The position numbers and the translations under genes were made by a program. Shown in pieces: positions 34,801-48,560 of a stretch of DNA of 64,000 nucleotides. This DNA comes from Promerops cafer (taxonomy: Eukaryota > Chordata > Aves > Passeriformes > Nectariniidae): positions 248,001 to 312,000 of the forward strand of contig VZSE01009546.1 in the NCBI GenBank assembly GCA_013398275.1, read 5' to 3'. The notes under the pieces are model-generated. The model searched no databases. It saw only the letters and a program-made list of their open reading frames with translations, and was not told where the DNA came from. Position 1 is the stretch's first letter, and the number at the start of each line of letters is the position of its first letter.

Positions 34801-37800
34801 TTGTACTGTTTCTTGCCAAATATAGTCTCTGAGAGTTCTTTTCTGTTAAGTAAAAGGCTGGGAATGAATTCAGTTTAAGGACACAAAAACCAAACTGGGA
34901 TGTATTGTGAGAATTTACAGTGGAGAATATCAGCTACTATAATGGCTGATTAGTAGAAATTTATTGCTCATATGGAAAGTATATCATAGCTGGATTTCAA
35001 TGCTCTGACGCTAATTGTTGCTATAGTGAATTGAGTCTTCTGTAAACAATAGCCAACATTTTCCAAAATAGAGTCCTTCCAAAGGAAATAAGGGTACCAG
35101 AGATTTTGAGATAATTTTATTCACAAAATTTGATTTCTTTAAAAATAAAAGGAGTCATTTCAATGTTTTCAGATAATCTTTGTTTTCCATGTTGAAAGTC
35201 TTTTTCATACAGAAAATTGCCAAACCTGAGTAAAAAAAAGAGATTCGGGTCATTAAAGGTTGAGCAGCAGCATAGATAATAATTTTAGAATTTAGAAACT
35301 CCTCTGAAAATTACATATTTAACTTATAAACATAATATTATCTTTCTTTCTTGTTTTGTGAGTGAAGATAAAAATCAATCACTAACAATACTGGTCCAAT
35401 TGTGCACATATTTCACTATTTCTCTTGCAAAAAGCTTCATTATTTTAGCTGGTCTGCCCCAATATTAATATTAAACTTATGTGACCAGAGATTTTGAAGG
35501 TCAGAAATTATGTAAATCTCATGTAAAATGCAGGAAAGAGAAATAATCTGTAAGCAAATAAACCTTGTTTGGTTATATTTTCCCCTACTGTTTAAAAAAA
35601 ATTCTTAGTTTGTGATAGAGACAGATTTATCCTTGTTGCACTGCTTCCTCTTCCCAGAGTGTGAGAAGAAATCCAATAGTGACCTGTTTTGCCCAGTTCC
35701 TTTGTTTTACTGGGATGGTGGACATTTTTCCCCCTCAGCAGATTCTGTGGCAGATGACCTTACATACAGAAACAGTCCATACTTTTGTTTTCAATTATTC
35801 CCCATGATTTGCTAAAGCAAATAAGTTTTGCTCTTAAAACCAGCTTAGTTTCTTAGATAGACTACAGTAGAAATGATGGTGTTTTGTGATATATATTGTG
35901 ATTTGAAATTAATGAAGTCTAATGTTGCCTTCAAAATATAAGAAACCAAAAACTAAATCACACCTCTCTCTGATTTTCCAAACCGACATGCAAGTGACCT
36001 GACAAAGTGAGAAGAGAAATTATGTGCCCTCAGCAATGTTTGCTTTTAAAAAATTTTGGAAAACTAGGAAAAGTTCCAGGAAAAAGAGTGTCCCTCTTGT
36101 TTCTCTGAGATGATGAGAGGACATGTGACAAGGGCTGGGAAATGGTAGGGGTGGTTTCATGGTGTGGCAAATTATGAGAACGCCCTGTGGTGTTTTTATT
36201 TATTTATTCATAAATAAACAAAAAGTGCAGGATAAAATTAATACTGGCTGGAATGGTTTCATGAAAAATTGATCTTTGTTAATCAAACTTGCTTCTGCTC
36301 TTTGATGATGATAAATATGGTGGATAAACAAATAGGCGTGATGCACCAAAGCATTTAAAAGGCATTTGACTTTGTACAGCATGCTGTTCTAATTTTAAAA
36401 ACTCCTATCACGATACAATGTCAATAAAACACATGTTCAGTAGATTAAGATCTGTCTGGCTGAGAAGAGAAGCTGTCAATGGAAAGCTGTTTTGGAGTGT
36501 AGGTGTTTCTCATGGTGTTCTGCAGACCCCGGGCTCAGCATGGTGTAACACATCTCTGTTTGTAGAGCTCACGTGAGATCACTGCTGAAAGGTTAACTGA
36601 ATGGTAAATAATCATGAGGACAATGGTCTTATGTAGAGACTGGGCCACTTGTCCAACGCTTAATCTTGATTTTTTTTTTCTCCAAAGGGAGCCACTGGTT
36701 TCAAATGTGATCTGTGACAGACATTCTCATTCACAAGATACCAGAGTAGTTCAGAGATGAGTTGTGGCCTCAAAATCTATGGATTTATGTAGTGGTGACA
36801 TCTCTGTGCTGAAAGCCACAATGGAATAAGGTTAGGGATTGGTGGGAAGATTTGATGAATTTCTAATCAGTAAGTTAGGGAGATCTGGCAGATCACATGT
36901 GGAGATGCCTGGAACATGTTTTCAAGTGCATCATGAAGTTTACCTCTGACATGAAGGAGACACATCTGTTGTCTTTGCTAGGACATTGCAATTCTTCATG
37001 AACATAGGGACAAAATATAAATTCTGATGAGAGGCATCAGTTGCCAATTATAGTTCTTTGGGTAATACCTGATGCTGGTGGTATTTATTTTCAGCATTCA
37101 AGAATGCTGACAAGTAAATAACATGCAATGGAGAATATCAGACTTTGCTGCTACTGCTGGTCTTAAGATCAACTTTATATTTCCTGAGGCTGTGTGTGTT
37201 CAGTGCTGGTGGGGCTTGTGAGTAACATTTTGGGTTCTTCTCCAACAATTAAGTCATAATTTTGTAGAACAATACGTTGATGGGACTCCTTCTGTATCAG
37301 CAGCATCCAGTGCAAGTCCTTTTTGCAACTAAGGCTTCTAGTTTTCTGCAGTATTGGACTGGCAAGTATAAGTTCTGTGATTCATTTATTTAGAGATATA
37401 TGGATCTAGATGATTATTTTAAATTATTATTTTATTTTGATACTTACAGAATCAAAATAAAAGAGCACAAAATTTATTAAGTGTAATTTCCTAGAAGGAG
37501 AAAGCATGTGTCCCTTTGAGTTTTGGGATAGACAAAACTGACCTTGCAAAGAGGTGCACAGAGAAATTAAACCCTTAGATATTTCTGAACCTCAATGCTA
37601 ATTAATTTCAAACTAACCTCTAGAAAAAAAGAAAGAAAATGAAAGAATCAACTGTTTTTGAGAACATACTGAGAAAAGAGTGTTCCACTGCTAGTGAGAT
37701 AGAGTTTTTCTTTGATTACAGAGGGCAAGTAAGATTATTTTTTTTGTGGTTGTTTTACTTATTTCATCTGAAATAATTTCCATGCCTAAAAGGGAGGCCA

Positions 37801-40335
37801 GTATTTTGTCTCTGGTGATACACTTTCTCTATTGCATTTTAAGTAAAGGCAAAGGGCTGAGAAGTCTGAGACAGATATTCTTTTGCTCTAATATATTAAC
37901 CTATATCAGCATTTCTGATTTATATTTATTTTCTTACTCAATTTTTCTCTTCCAGTGACAGTTACAACACTTCATCATGCTCTTCCCTTGAAACAAAACT
38001 GATGAAAGCTGTGAAGATGTTCAGCACATACAAGTGCTTCTTACTGAGTTTAGCAATATGTAAGATTCAAAAAAACATTCAGAAGGACAAGCATATTTTG
38101 AGAAGCTATAAAAGAGAGATTATTGAGAATATCTTTGTTGAAAAGTAAAAATTTCTATTGACTCTCAGGAGCCAGCCCTTTGGTCTTCACTTTCTAACAT
38201 ATTGGAGCAAGCTGAAAGGGATATAGTTTCAGAAAGGCTGTGTATAAAACTAGATACTACACAATTAATTTGGAATTTTCCTTTTAGCAGGAATAAATGC
38301 TTATAGCTGAAATGCTATGTGTCTACATACAGGCAACCTGATGGGATTTTTTTCCAGCATTTCTTTGGATGTCTGGTTTCCAAGAATACTTTTGCTGTTG
38401 CTGTCCTGGTCTTTGTCTTATAGCAACAACATAAAGGATGTAATTAATGATTGTGTATGTACTGGAATACTTCCAAAGCCTTGTTCCGTGTATGGACTGT
38501 ATGTTTCATCAGAAGTCCCTGGTATCTAAAAAGTAGCTGTACCTCTGTACCTATTAATAGCTGGTGCACTTTTTGTAGAGAAACTACAGAATTTATTGAA
38601 GAAATTCCTTTTTTTTTTTTACCTTTTTGGACCTATTATTCATGAAACAAATAAGATTGAGATAAGTTCCAGAAACAGAAGAGTAATCACATTTAATTTC
38701 TATCAGTCATACATGGTTTGCAAATGGCATTGAAAAGAATTGTGTTGCATTAACATAGTTAACAATAAACACCCACAAAAATTTCTGTCATTTGTCTCCT
38801 ATTGTGGCTTTTCAATCTGTACATTCTCACCTATATTTTTGGTTCAAAATCATCATGCAAAAATGTCAGACCTCCAAGTTCCTTTCAGTCCATCCATTTT
38901 CCATCATGCTTATCCTCCTGGGAAATATTTTAATATATTCCTCTCACAGCATTAAAAGATCAACAATCACTTGTTGCTCAAGTGCTGGTTCTCTGATCTG
39001 TTTGTATGTGCTTGGTGACATTTTCCCCAGATAATCAGTGTATATACCAAACATTTTGTAATTAAAATTTTGTGCGTATATACCAAATCTGGGCTTCGCT
39101 CTTCATGTCAGCAGTGGCTGTTGTTCAACTATTTGGTAGTCCTTCTACAAACATACTAAAAAGACCTCAGTACCAAATAGACAGGAGATAAGCAGACAGG
39201 GAAATAAGATTCACAAAGCTATTTGTAGTTTTCATTGAAGTCAGCTGTGATGAGGGACATGAATATTTTTTTGATTCCAGGTTCTAACTAAAGGATTCCT
39301 GTCCACTGAAGCTCTGGGCTGTGACACCCAGGATCAAGTCCCTGACTTCAGAAGGGGCATTGATGTATAGACTTGTGCTTTACGAGATACCATATCTGGC
39401 ACTTCCCCATCAAACAGGGGAAGAGCCTGTGGGATGTTGGGAGGCAGTCCAACATCCTGGCAGCATTGAAAGGAACAGGCCCCTTTTCCAGCCTAGAAGC
39501 CCTGCTGTTCTCCTTATGTCAGTCGAATTCAGGTAGTAGGAGTGAAAGAAAACCAGTCCAGGAAAACAAGCTAATGGTTTGGATTTTTTTTTTTTTAAAC
39601 CAGGTGGATGAGTCAGGCTTGTTTGTGTAGCCATAGTGATTGCCACAGTGAACTGGATATAGAAAACACTTATTTCATGAGTGAGAGACCAGAACTTCAT
39701 TATTTTCACTCAGTAGTGTCTAGAAGTAGCATTTATTTCATAAAATACAGATCCTGCCTGAGCACTTTGTCTCATGGTGCCTTTGGAGTGTGTTCTTGCA
39801 GGTCCCCTTTGGACATGGCGGGAATCAGAAAGTCTTGCCTCTGTCCCAGGGTCTGGCTGCAGACCTTGGCCTTGTGGGTTCTGTGGGAAAGTCACATCCT
39901 TCTCCCTTGCCTTCTGTCAACACCTAGGTGCCTCCTCTCCCACAAAAGAAAACCAGCTTGCAAGCTGACAGAGGTCCTTGGTGTTTTGGCCAGGTTCACA
40001 ATAGGGATGAAAACCAAATGCATAGTCCACAGCATGTACTGACCTAGGAGTTGGGGGTGAACAGAAGTGTTACAGGATTCAAATGTACAAAAAGCTTCTG
40101 ACAAGACAAAAGGAACATTGATTTAAAAAAAAAACAACTTTTAAAATTTGTGGTGGGTAACTCAGGGTGTAATGGGTTTAAAATTCAGAAAGGAATATAT
40201 AGGGCACATGTTAAAACTGTTTCCTTGTGGTAAAGACAGAGGAATAAATTGGTTGTATGAAAAGACCTCCAGTGATGAAGGTGCCAAAGCATAGACAATA
40301 TTTCTCAAGAATAACATAAGCATAGTAGATTTTCT
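34801..40335. other. AT-rich gene desert, no gene seen
   Basis: No gene recognised. A small AT hairpin has 8-base arms TTTATTTA/TAAATAAA around TTCA at 36199-36218. The section 39300-39970 is somewhat richer in GC, with overlapping frames on both strands, none of them a known protein. Confidence 0.6.
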
Positions 40336-40398
40336 TTAGGGAATGGGACTGGACCAGATGATCCCCTGAGGTACCTTCCAGAACTTTGCCTCTATAAA
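40336..40398 (+). mobile_element. CR1 LINE 3' tail fragment
   Basis: The stretch GGGACTGGACCAGATGATCC followed by CCTGAGGTACCTTCCAGAAC corresponds to the terminal 3' untranslated region of avian CR1 elements, normally 'ggttggactagatgacc...gaggtcccttccaacc'. Only the last 60 or so bases are recognisable. Such short 5'-truncated copies are typical of CR1. Confidence 0.6.
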
Positions 40399-43300
40399 CT
40401 TTATTTGAACTAACCTGGAGACCACAGGCAGAATGTTTTAAAGGAAGCCCATTATCCAAGTTGTCTGGGGATCACATGCTTCCTTATTTCCTAAAGCAAT
40501 TCTGGGCTCATCTCTACAAGATTCTGTGTTGCCTGGGCACTGACTGCCTGAGGCCAACCCATTTTCTGTAGGAATATCTGGCAGCAGCCCTTGTGATTGA
40601 GTCCCCAGATCTCTGATTTTACCTGTGTGAAAGGCAAAAGCAATTATTTGTGGTTCTAATGCCAGACTCTAATGTCCAGCGAGGATTTAGACTTACAGAA
40701 TATTACTTATAGATGGGAGCAAATATCCCATCCTTAAGGCACCCCCAAAGCTTCATTAGCAAGTTTGGACTGGAGTGATTCAGCAGAAACATAAATTAAA
40801 ATGTTAAGTTTTGTAGATGTGCTGCAGGATGGGATAAAGCATATGTTTATATCCTGTGAAATAAAATGTGAAATAAAATAAAGATTACAACAAGCCTGTA
40901 AGAAACACAAAGAATTTGTTGCTGCAATATTGTTTGTCTTGTGAAGGAAACCATGGTGTATATTTCTTAGTAATGTCAGCTGATGGAGCTGAGACCATAA
41001 AATGTTCCTTGCCACTAGCAGAACATTTCTATTGCCAGTTATTGATCGTATTACTAGTTATTGTGAAAAACATATATTATAAATTGCATTCCTTTTTTTT
41101 TTTTTTCTTTTCACTTATGTGAAAAGTTGCTGTGCAGTGAGCAGAGGAAGCTACTGCCACAGAAATCCTCTGGAGAAACAGAGAGGCACATTTCCTCTCC
41201 ACAGCCCATGTTTAGAGTGCCAAACAGCAGGCAGGCAGGCAGGCAGGAGTGTCAAGTGCCTCGCTTTTTCAAGAATCCTTGTTTGTCTGTGCTGGCTGCC
41301 CAGTTCCCACTGATGGCCTGCAAGTCCCAGGCTGGCTGAAACAGTGTGCTATTCCTTAAGAGCATCTCAGTGCTGCAGATGATGAGTTTATACAGAGGCA
41401 CACAGAACTGCAAATGCTTCTGAACGGTGTTCAAAAGCACAGGTTACACTCAAGTGGTAGGAAGGCAGGCAAAATAGTTTGGCATTTAAGCTATGATTAA
41501 ATGCACACAAGGAAAATAAAATCACAAATGGCAAAATACCAGGAAGTAGACTAATGAAGTCTGAATAAACTCTTTGCTGTTATGGCTGCCACAGATCAAA
41601 ATGCTCCAGACAAGAAAAGTGTCTGTTGTGTTTCTGATGTAATTTAAATCTAAGTTGTAGCCTTCAGTTCCATAGCTTTTGACTTCTACATTTTCCTCCT
41701 GACCAGGATAAGTGGTTGCTGTTTTTTTTTCAGAGCTGTAAGAATAAAAATAAAATTCCACCTCTCCATCTCAACTTTTTTGAGGTGCATCTAACCCCCC
41801 AGCTTCCCCATTTTAAGGCCTATCCCTTCCATCCAGCTCCCTGTCTATTGCTTTCTAAGCACAATAACATAGGAATATTAATAATTCATGTTCTTGTCTT
41901 GCTTTCATTTTCCTCTTCCCAGGCTCAGCCACAGCTAAGGTTCAGGCCCTGAACAAAATGCTGGCTATCATTGCACACCAATTGCCTTGATGTGCTCTTT
42001 GGCTTCTCCTCAGAAACGCCGCCCCTGGAAGTGGAGCACCCTTCACTCCACAGCCAGGTGCTGCATGGAGCTGTTTTGCCTTTGCTGCCTGCTCTGCCCA
42101 CTCCTGCTGGCTCACCCAGCACTGGGGTCCCCTCTTGGCATGGGGGCTGACCGGGGCAGAGGCAGGCAGGGCTGCAATGCCTCGTGCTGCCTTCCTCCTC
42201 TCCACTGCTGCTCAGCGCTGGAGCACTCCTCCTCCTCCCTGATGGAACGCGTATCTACACATCTGACTGCCACTTCCCAGGCCTTTTGACTACCCGAGAT
42301 TTTTTAATGCTGTTTATTAATTTTCTTCCTCCACAGGAGCTCAGGGGTTTTTTGTTTGATTCTCACCACCTCTCCACCCAGTTGCCCTGTCTCTGATAGT
42401 TACCCTCTCCTGAGCCCTCCCATAGCTGCCGCTTTCCCTTTGCGTCGCATCATCAGCACAGTTACACGTCTCCTTTGCCATCCCCTGGATTCCTCTGACT
42501 TTTGGACCCCTTAAAATCATCAATCTCATCACAGAGGTGTCCAGCTGGAGCTGACTTCTTACTAGAAATCAGTCAATTCTTGCTACTCCCTTTTCCATTG
42601 AGTTTTCTCCTAGAGGCTCATTGCTGCAGCTCTTGTCCTTCAGCAGTCTTCTGCCTTTGTAAAAAAAGCAAAATATAATATGAATGTTTATGTTGCATTT
42701 AGATCAGAACACCTTAAATCCTGGTTTACAGTACTGACTACATGCTTCCAGGACTGAATATCAAAATATACTTTCAGTCTGAATGGCTTTTATTTTTTTT
42801 TCCCCTTTTCCTTAAAAAGTATCAAAACCAGATAATGCTGTTTATCATATAACAATTTAAGATGATTTTAGAAATAATCCAAAAGGGTTTTCCAAGCTGT
42901 TCCTTTAATGTGCTGAGTTCTTCTGAGAAAAAAATTATTTTCATCCACTTTCTAATTGCTTAATAATTTGTATGAAATGCAGGCTTATTAGTTATAACCA
43001 TTCCACATTTTTCAGAGAGAGATAAAAATATTTTGAATGAAAATGCTTCTGAATAAGTTATTTGAAAAGCTGATTACCACTACTGTATCTTAGTACACAA
43101 ACATGAATATGTCACTTTATTTGTCAATATCTCGTGAGTTTAAAGTTAGCCTTTCACTGACTGGCTTTGTAGTTGAGTAGTAAGAATTTCTTCATAAAAA
43201 GTGAAAACAATTTGATTTTTTTTTTACTAGCAAAAGGACATTTTTTTAATCAAGTTGCTTTCATGGTTCTCATGACTTTGAAAAATAAAAGAAAGGCATA

Positions 43301-46300
43301 GGTATAGAAAGTAAAGTCATTTGGAAGCAGAGGTTCCTGGTCAATGATAGGTCAGGAAGAGGAAGCATAGTCAAAATCAAATATGCCTAAACTAACTATG
43401 CTTACAGCATTACATTGTGTTTCTTTTAAAATATTTTAAATGACTCAGAGAGGAGGATGCTAACAGATACACTGACTGGAGATCTGTGCCAGTAATTAGC
43501 AATCTTGGATCCTGAAGGCCTTATATGTGATGGCTTTCCCCTGTGCCAGGAATATTGTTCTGAAAATAAATGGTAGCCAAAATCTTTTTTTTAGCTAAAA
43601 TTTTGATTAATAGCTCTAATTTCTTCTAAGTAGCGTACAGAGAGATAAAGCATTAGAAAAAAAAAATGGTTTTATTTTTAAATTGCCCCTTCCCTCCAAG
43701 ATGCACAGATAAGAGGGGTCAAAATACAGCGCTTCATGTCTGGGGCACAAGCAGAACTGGATAAAGTTTCAGTATCACATTTATTCTGTGTGCAGCCAAC
43801 CCCACCTTTTACCCCAGAGCTCTTCCTGCTGCTTGGTTCTCCCTTTCCAGCCTCTGGCTAACCAGCACCGCTGCACTGCACTTGACCTACTGCTTTTCAG
43901 GGACAAGATAGCAGCTCTGCAGTCATCCAAGATTACTGATAAACTCTTCCAGCCACTCATTTAACTCCAATAATACTGCCAATGTCCAGTTTATGTGCTA
44001 TTTTAAAGACACCTGCTCCTACTCAACAGCTTTAAACTCTCAGTGGTTAATGTCCCTATACTTGTGACCACTGCTCTGCTCCACCATCACCCTGCAGTTC
44101 AGCTGGTCTGGGGGGCATCTTTCTCCCTTTTTTACTTCCATCTATGCAAGGCTGAGGGTTCTTCTGCAGGCAAGAGTAAGCAAAACTGCAGATCCTACGG
44201 TGAGGCTCACCCTGGATATTTAATTTTGCTCATCATCTTTCAAACCAGTAGCAGAAATTGTAAGGAGAACAAGTAGGGAGAACATTATTACCCTGTACAT
44301 TGTTCACATGGCCTTTCTCAGGCACATACTGTTAGGAAGGTGATGCTGGAATAAATGATTCTTTGGTGCAGGTGCAGGTTTTTGCCTTAGAAAAGATACC
44401 GTGACTTTCTGTTTTTGTCTTTACCCTGAGACAGGGATACTTGGACTATGTTGATAGAGCACAGAATGGTGCATTTTCTCCCTTCTCCAGAGTTTTTCCC
44501 ACTACCTGTGTGACAGTGAGCTCAATTGTTTGAGAACTCACAAAGCATTTTGATGGTACTTTTTTCAGCCTTCATCTTAGAGCAACACTCTGAGTGCAGA
44601 CCAACCTACAGCTGCAGTTCTGCTTTGTCTAATGCTCAGCAGTCTCAAAATCAGGCACTCTGTGAGCACAGAGACGATTCATTCTTGTGGCATTTCCTGG
44701 TTAACCAGTGCTGTGCCTTGAATCCCCACAGCTAGGTCTGCCCAGCTTGTCACCTCCAGTAGCTTTTTACTTCCGTGCTCCTGGGATTTCAGATGATTCT
44801 CCACTGCTGTGGAAATGTGTGCGAAGTCAGGTAATGGTCAAGGGATTTTATCATTTTTGTAATACAATGTTGCATAGCCTTTAAAAATGAAAACTGTAAT
44901 AAAAGATCAGGAAGTTATTTGGATTAATCACTTATATTTAGTATTACAGCTGTTCTTGAGATGGTTACATGATGATAGAAAGGTGCAGGGGAGATCAGAA
45001 TCTGATCCCTCAGGTTTTCCTCTCCTGATCTCCTGCCACAGGAATGTAATTTCCCACCTTTTTTGGTCAATCACAGCACCCTTTAAGCTGATTTCTTTTT
45101 TTTTTTTCCAGATTGTGGAAACAGAAAAGATTAAATTCACAAAATCCTGCTTGTATCAGTTATAAAATCAAATAAAAAAAAATAATCTCCCCAATTCTAA
45201 ATGCTTACAGAACACCCTTTCTTTTAGACACATAGCAGGGCTGTAAGTTAAGCCATATCTGAGGGGAAAATGGCAAATTTTTTACCCAGTGATGTATTTG
45301 CTTAAGCCTTCTTTCCATTAGGGCACCTGGATCTATAACTTCATGTCATAAAATAAGTGTTATTCATTTATGAGTGAACATACTGTACTGTTCCTTCTTG
45401 TGGGACTTACTGCTGCTGGTAGGGGACTCTTTTCTTTTACTGGAAGCAGTCAGGAAAATCTCAGCAGGCCTTTATACAATTATCACAGCCCCAGGTTTCC
45501 ATCTAGTGCACTTCCAGCTTTGCTGTTCCTAGCCAGTGGGAATTTAGCAAACTACTTGGAAGGAGATCTGGTCACTGAGGCATCAAAATCTACCTTCTTC
45601 TAGCATACCAGAAGGTACAGCTGCAGCCTGAAAACTGCACTGTGCCTTTTCACACAGAGATCTCATCAGGGAGAGAGTCCCAGGGTTGGGAGACAGTACC
45701 CAAAAATAAACACCTTTCAGTGCTTTCATTATGGGGCCTTGTAGTCTTTCCTCCTTTTGTCTTGGCTTTGGAAATTGGATGAGATATCTTGCCTGTTTGG
45801 CCATGTAGAGGAGAAAGTGATAATTTCAATGGATGTCCTAAATTTATTAACTTTCCCTGTCTGCCATGAGCAAAGGCAGGAAGCGAGCTCTCAAAACATC
45901 TCTTACAAGCAGATCAAACCTATAGATGTCTGTGTCAGAAATATTTGAAAGCATGATTAAATAAAGTCACCTGAGCCAGGCACATTTTAAAAAATAAGCA
46001 CTGTATTACTTCAACTTGCTGTAAATAGTAATTTACTTTAGTTATTTCCCTTAATTACAGCGCTCCATCTTTACACAAGGTTGTATTTAGGAACAAAGGG
46101 ACCAGTGTCACTGTAAGGTGTACGCTATAATAGAGACATTTATATTAGGCTTCAGGAGAAGCCTACAGTGTATCCAGCAATTCTGTGGCTCTTGTGACCA
46201 CCGACCCTTCTCTGGTTTTGTTAATGTGTTTTTTCCTTTTATATATGTGCTCATTAGGCTCTTTCTGGTTCTGCTATGAAGTTCTCCCAACACTTCAGCT

Positions 46301-47269
46301 ATTACCCTGCACTGTTATTACTTTTCTGACTGATAGTATCAGGATAGGCCAGAATTAAAATAGACTCTCCTCTATTATATAAAATGTACAGATTTTAAGG
46401 GAAACAATGCAACCCCAAACTTTTCACCTAACAAGAGTTATAAATGAGCAAATCGCTCCAAATGTTTTTAGAAAGAAACAGGAAACCAAGTTATCTAGCA
46501 AACCTATTTATACACAGTAGGTAACCCTGGGTTGCAGGCAGGACTAATAAACAAAGAATGACAACCTATTTCTTTTAATGACAAGTTGACATATTTATTT
46601 TTATTATTTCATGAAAGTATTCACCAGACTCATCTTTCACACTAAAGCCCCATTCTCCTTTCCTCCAGACAGAGCATGTAGCCTTACTGCACTCAAGTTG
46701 AGTAAAAAAAATAATTAAACACAGCACTTTTGGAATAACAAAAGATATTTGACAGCCTGTGGTTTACTGCACCAGAACATAAAATTTAATTTTCTTGTCT
46801 GAATAAAGTTTTATATGTTCATTTTTGTAAAGTTAAATTACAGCTACCAAAATGATTTTTATATGCTTAAGTTGAATTTCTACTTCTCCATGAACTGGAA
46901 CACCATTTCTTATAAAATATGACTGACTGTTCTACCTAAATAAGATGCTTTAAAACTTCTAGGGCATTAAATCACATAGTTTAAAAATAATAGAGCCCCT
47001 TACAATATATGAAAACTGCTATAATGAACTTCAAATATAAACTAAGTTACCATAAAATGGGCTTACTTCTCTGTGCTTAGTGTGACATTTTCCAATAATA
47101 GCATTTTCTACAACGAAAGTGACAATTCACTTTTGCTCAAAGAAATAATCTCCTTAGTTTTGCTAAATTTGCTTTTTTATTTTTTTTTTTTTTTGTGCAA
47201 CAGGAACATGGATATGTAAGATAATTTACATTGTATTGAACTAGACTTTAGAGTAGCTACAGATCAAGA
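40399..47269. other. Gene desert, no gene seen
   Basis: Mostly AT-rich non-coding DNA. The GC-richer patch near 41990-42290 has a frame whose internal part, MELFCLCCLLCPLLLAHPA, looks signal-peptide-like, but it has no family match and no supporting context. A (CAGG)5 repeat is at 41228-41247. Poly-T tracts lie at 41092-41106 and 45098-45108. Confidence 0.6.
41228..41247 (+). repeat. (CAGG)5 microsatellite
   Basis: Five exact tandem CAGG units. Confidence 0.95.
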
Positions 47270-47279
47270 TGTACTTTCC

Positions 47280-47400
47280 AACTGTGAACATGTAGACATT
47301 GTGTATGCAAACCTCACATTGGAAATTAATGAATATCTATTTTGCATGTCACTTAATTGAAGGCCTATTTATTAAGTCTTTCAAATGAAATTGTGTTAAG
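47280..47400. promoter_or_regulatory. Candidate conserved non-coding element with NKX2-5-like site
   Basis: GGAAATTAATGAATATC, TATTTTGCATGTC and CACTTAA (47350-47356) are packed together; CACTTAA is the reverse complement of TTAAGTG, which fits the NKX2-5 consensus. NKX2-5 is a known regulator in the ventricular programme in which IRX4 acts. The link to IRX4 is inference. Confidence 0.28.
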
Positions 47401-48379
47401 TCATAGAAGTGCCTAGACCACAATGATTTTCCTTCTTACAGTCAGTCCCTTTTTATTTATATTTTGCATAGGTGTTGAACACATGTTCTGAAAATGTAGG
47501 CACCTAGAAATATAGTGGTAAAAGAAAATAGAATGATAGTATAACGGGATATGAGTGGTGGTTTTGTATGTTCATGTGTACACATTTTCTTTCTGCTCTT
47601 TAAAACAGCTGTTTGGTCAGGGAAATATGTTAGTAAGAAAGAAGGTTCTATTCTTTTTCATATTATTATGTTGTAATAACTGGAAGAGAAATTAAGGACT
47701 TCTAACCTTATAAGGTGGTCATTACTTTAATAAAAAAATTCTATACTGTTAAAAAAAAACCCAAGCCCAACCTAAACCAACCTAATTACAGTAGAAATTG
47801 GAAAGATATTTTTAAATTCAAACCTCATATTTTCTTTTCACTGTAAAGCATAACCCATTCAGTAAATATATCTTTTGGTTTCATGTAAATGCTGCTTACG
47901 TGGAAGATGCAGCCAAGTGACTAAACATTTTAGAATTCTTGGGATTTTACAATTATAGCAGTCTATATGAACCCTTCTGAGGGTGGATAACAATTCTGTT
48001 AACACAAAAGGAAAGGCAACCTACCCATTTAAAAATTATGTCACCAGCATCCCCTTTATTTAGTGCTTGGAAACCTCTTACGTCATGTCCAAATTTCTTG
48101 CTTGAAATTGTGCTGGGTTTGAATGTGACCTAATATAAAGATACTGTCACATTTGCTTGTGGGTATTCAAACTTTGTAGAAAATACAGGGGTTTTTCCCC
48201 CACATGCTTTCACTAAAGAGACCCATAGCACTATTTTAGGTGTCCTCCATCCCATCAGTTCCCTGCACATTGTTTTATGATACCTGCATTTCATGGAAAA
48301 AAAAAATCAACCCAAAATGCCAACACAGTTTTTACATTACCAGGGATATACTCAAAAAGTGTCATTATTGAGTTCGCAA
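47401..48379. other. No gene seen
   Basis: AT-rich unique sequence with short A runs. Nothing was recognised. Confidence 0.6.
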
Positions 48380-48560
48380 CCTATTCCTGTTCATTCATGA
48401 ATGAATAATGTTAGAATTAACATGAGCTATAGTGCATTATTTATTATTTCTCTGGATCTGATGCTTAGCAGAGGTGTTAAAAGTCTGATGCCTTTTAAAT
48501 GTAATTCATTTCCTTTCATTATGTATTTTGCTGGCTAAAAATTGCTATTTTAGGGTAATA
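48380..48560. promoter_or_regulatory. Candidate conserved non-coding element with 16-bp palindrome
   Basis: A perfect 16-bp palindrome TTCATTCATGAATGAA lies at 48390-48405. It is followed by TTAGAATTAACATGAGC, several TTATTTATT-like FOX words and AAATGTAATTCATTTCC. The palindrome contains two inverted POU/homeodomain-type CATTCAT halves. Function is inferred. Confidence 0.28.

Noticed and set aside
41987..42289. Frame with an internal signal-peptide-like Cys/Leu-rich stretch
   Set aside because: The first codon is TTG, the hydrophobic run is a by-product of a local CTG/TGC-rich patch, and no homologue or mature domain is recognisable.
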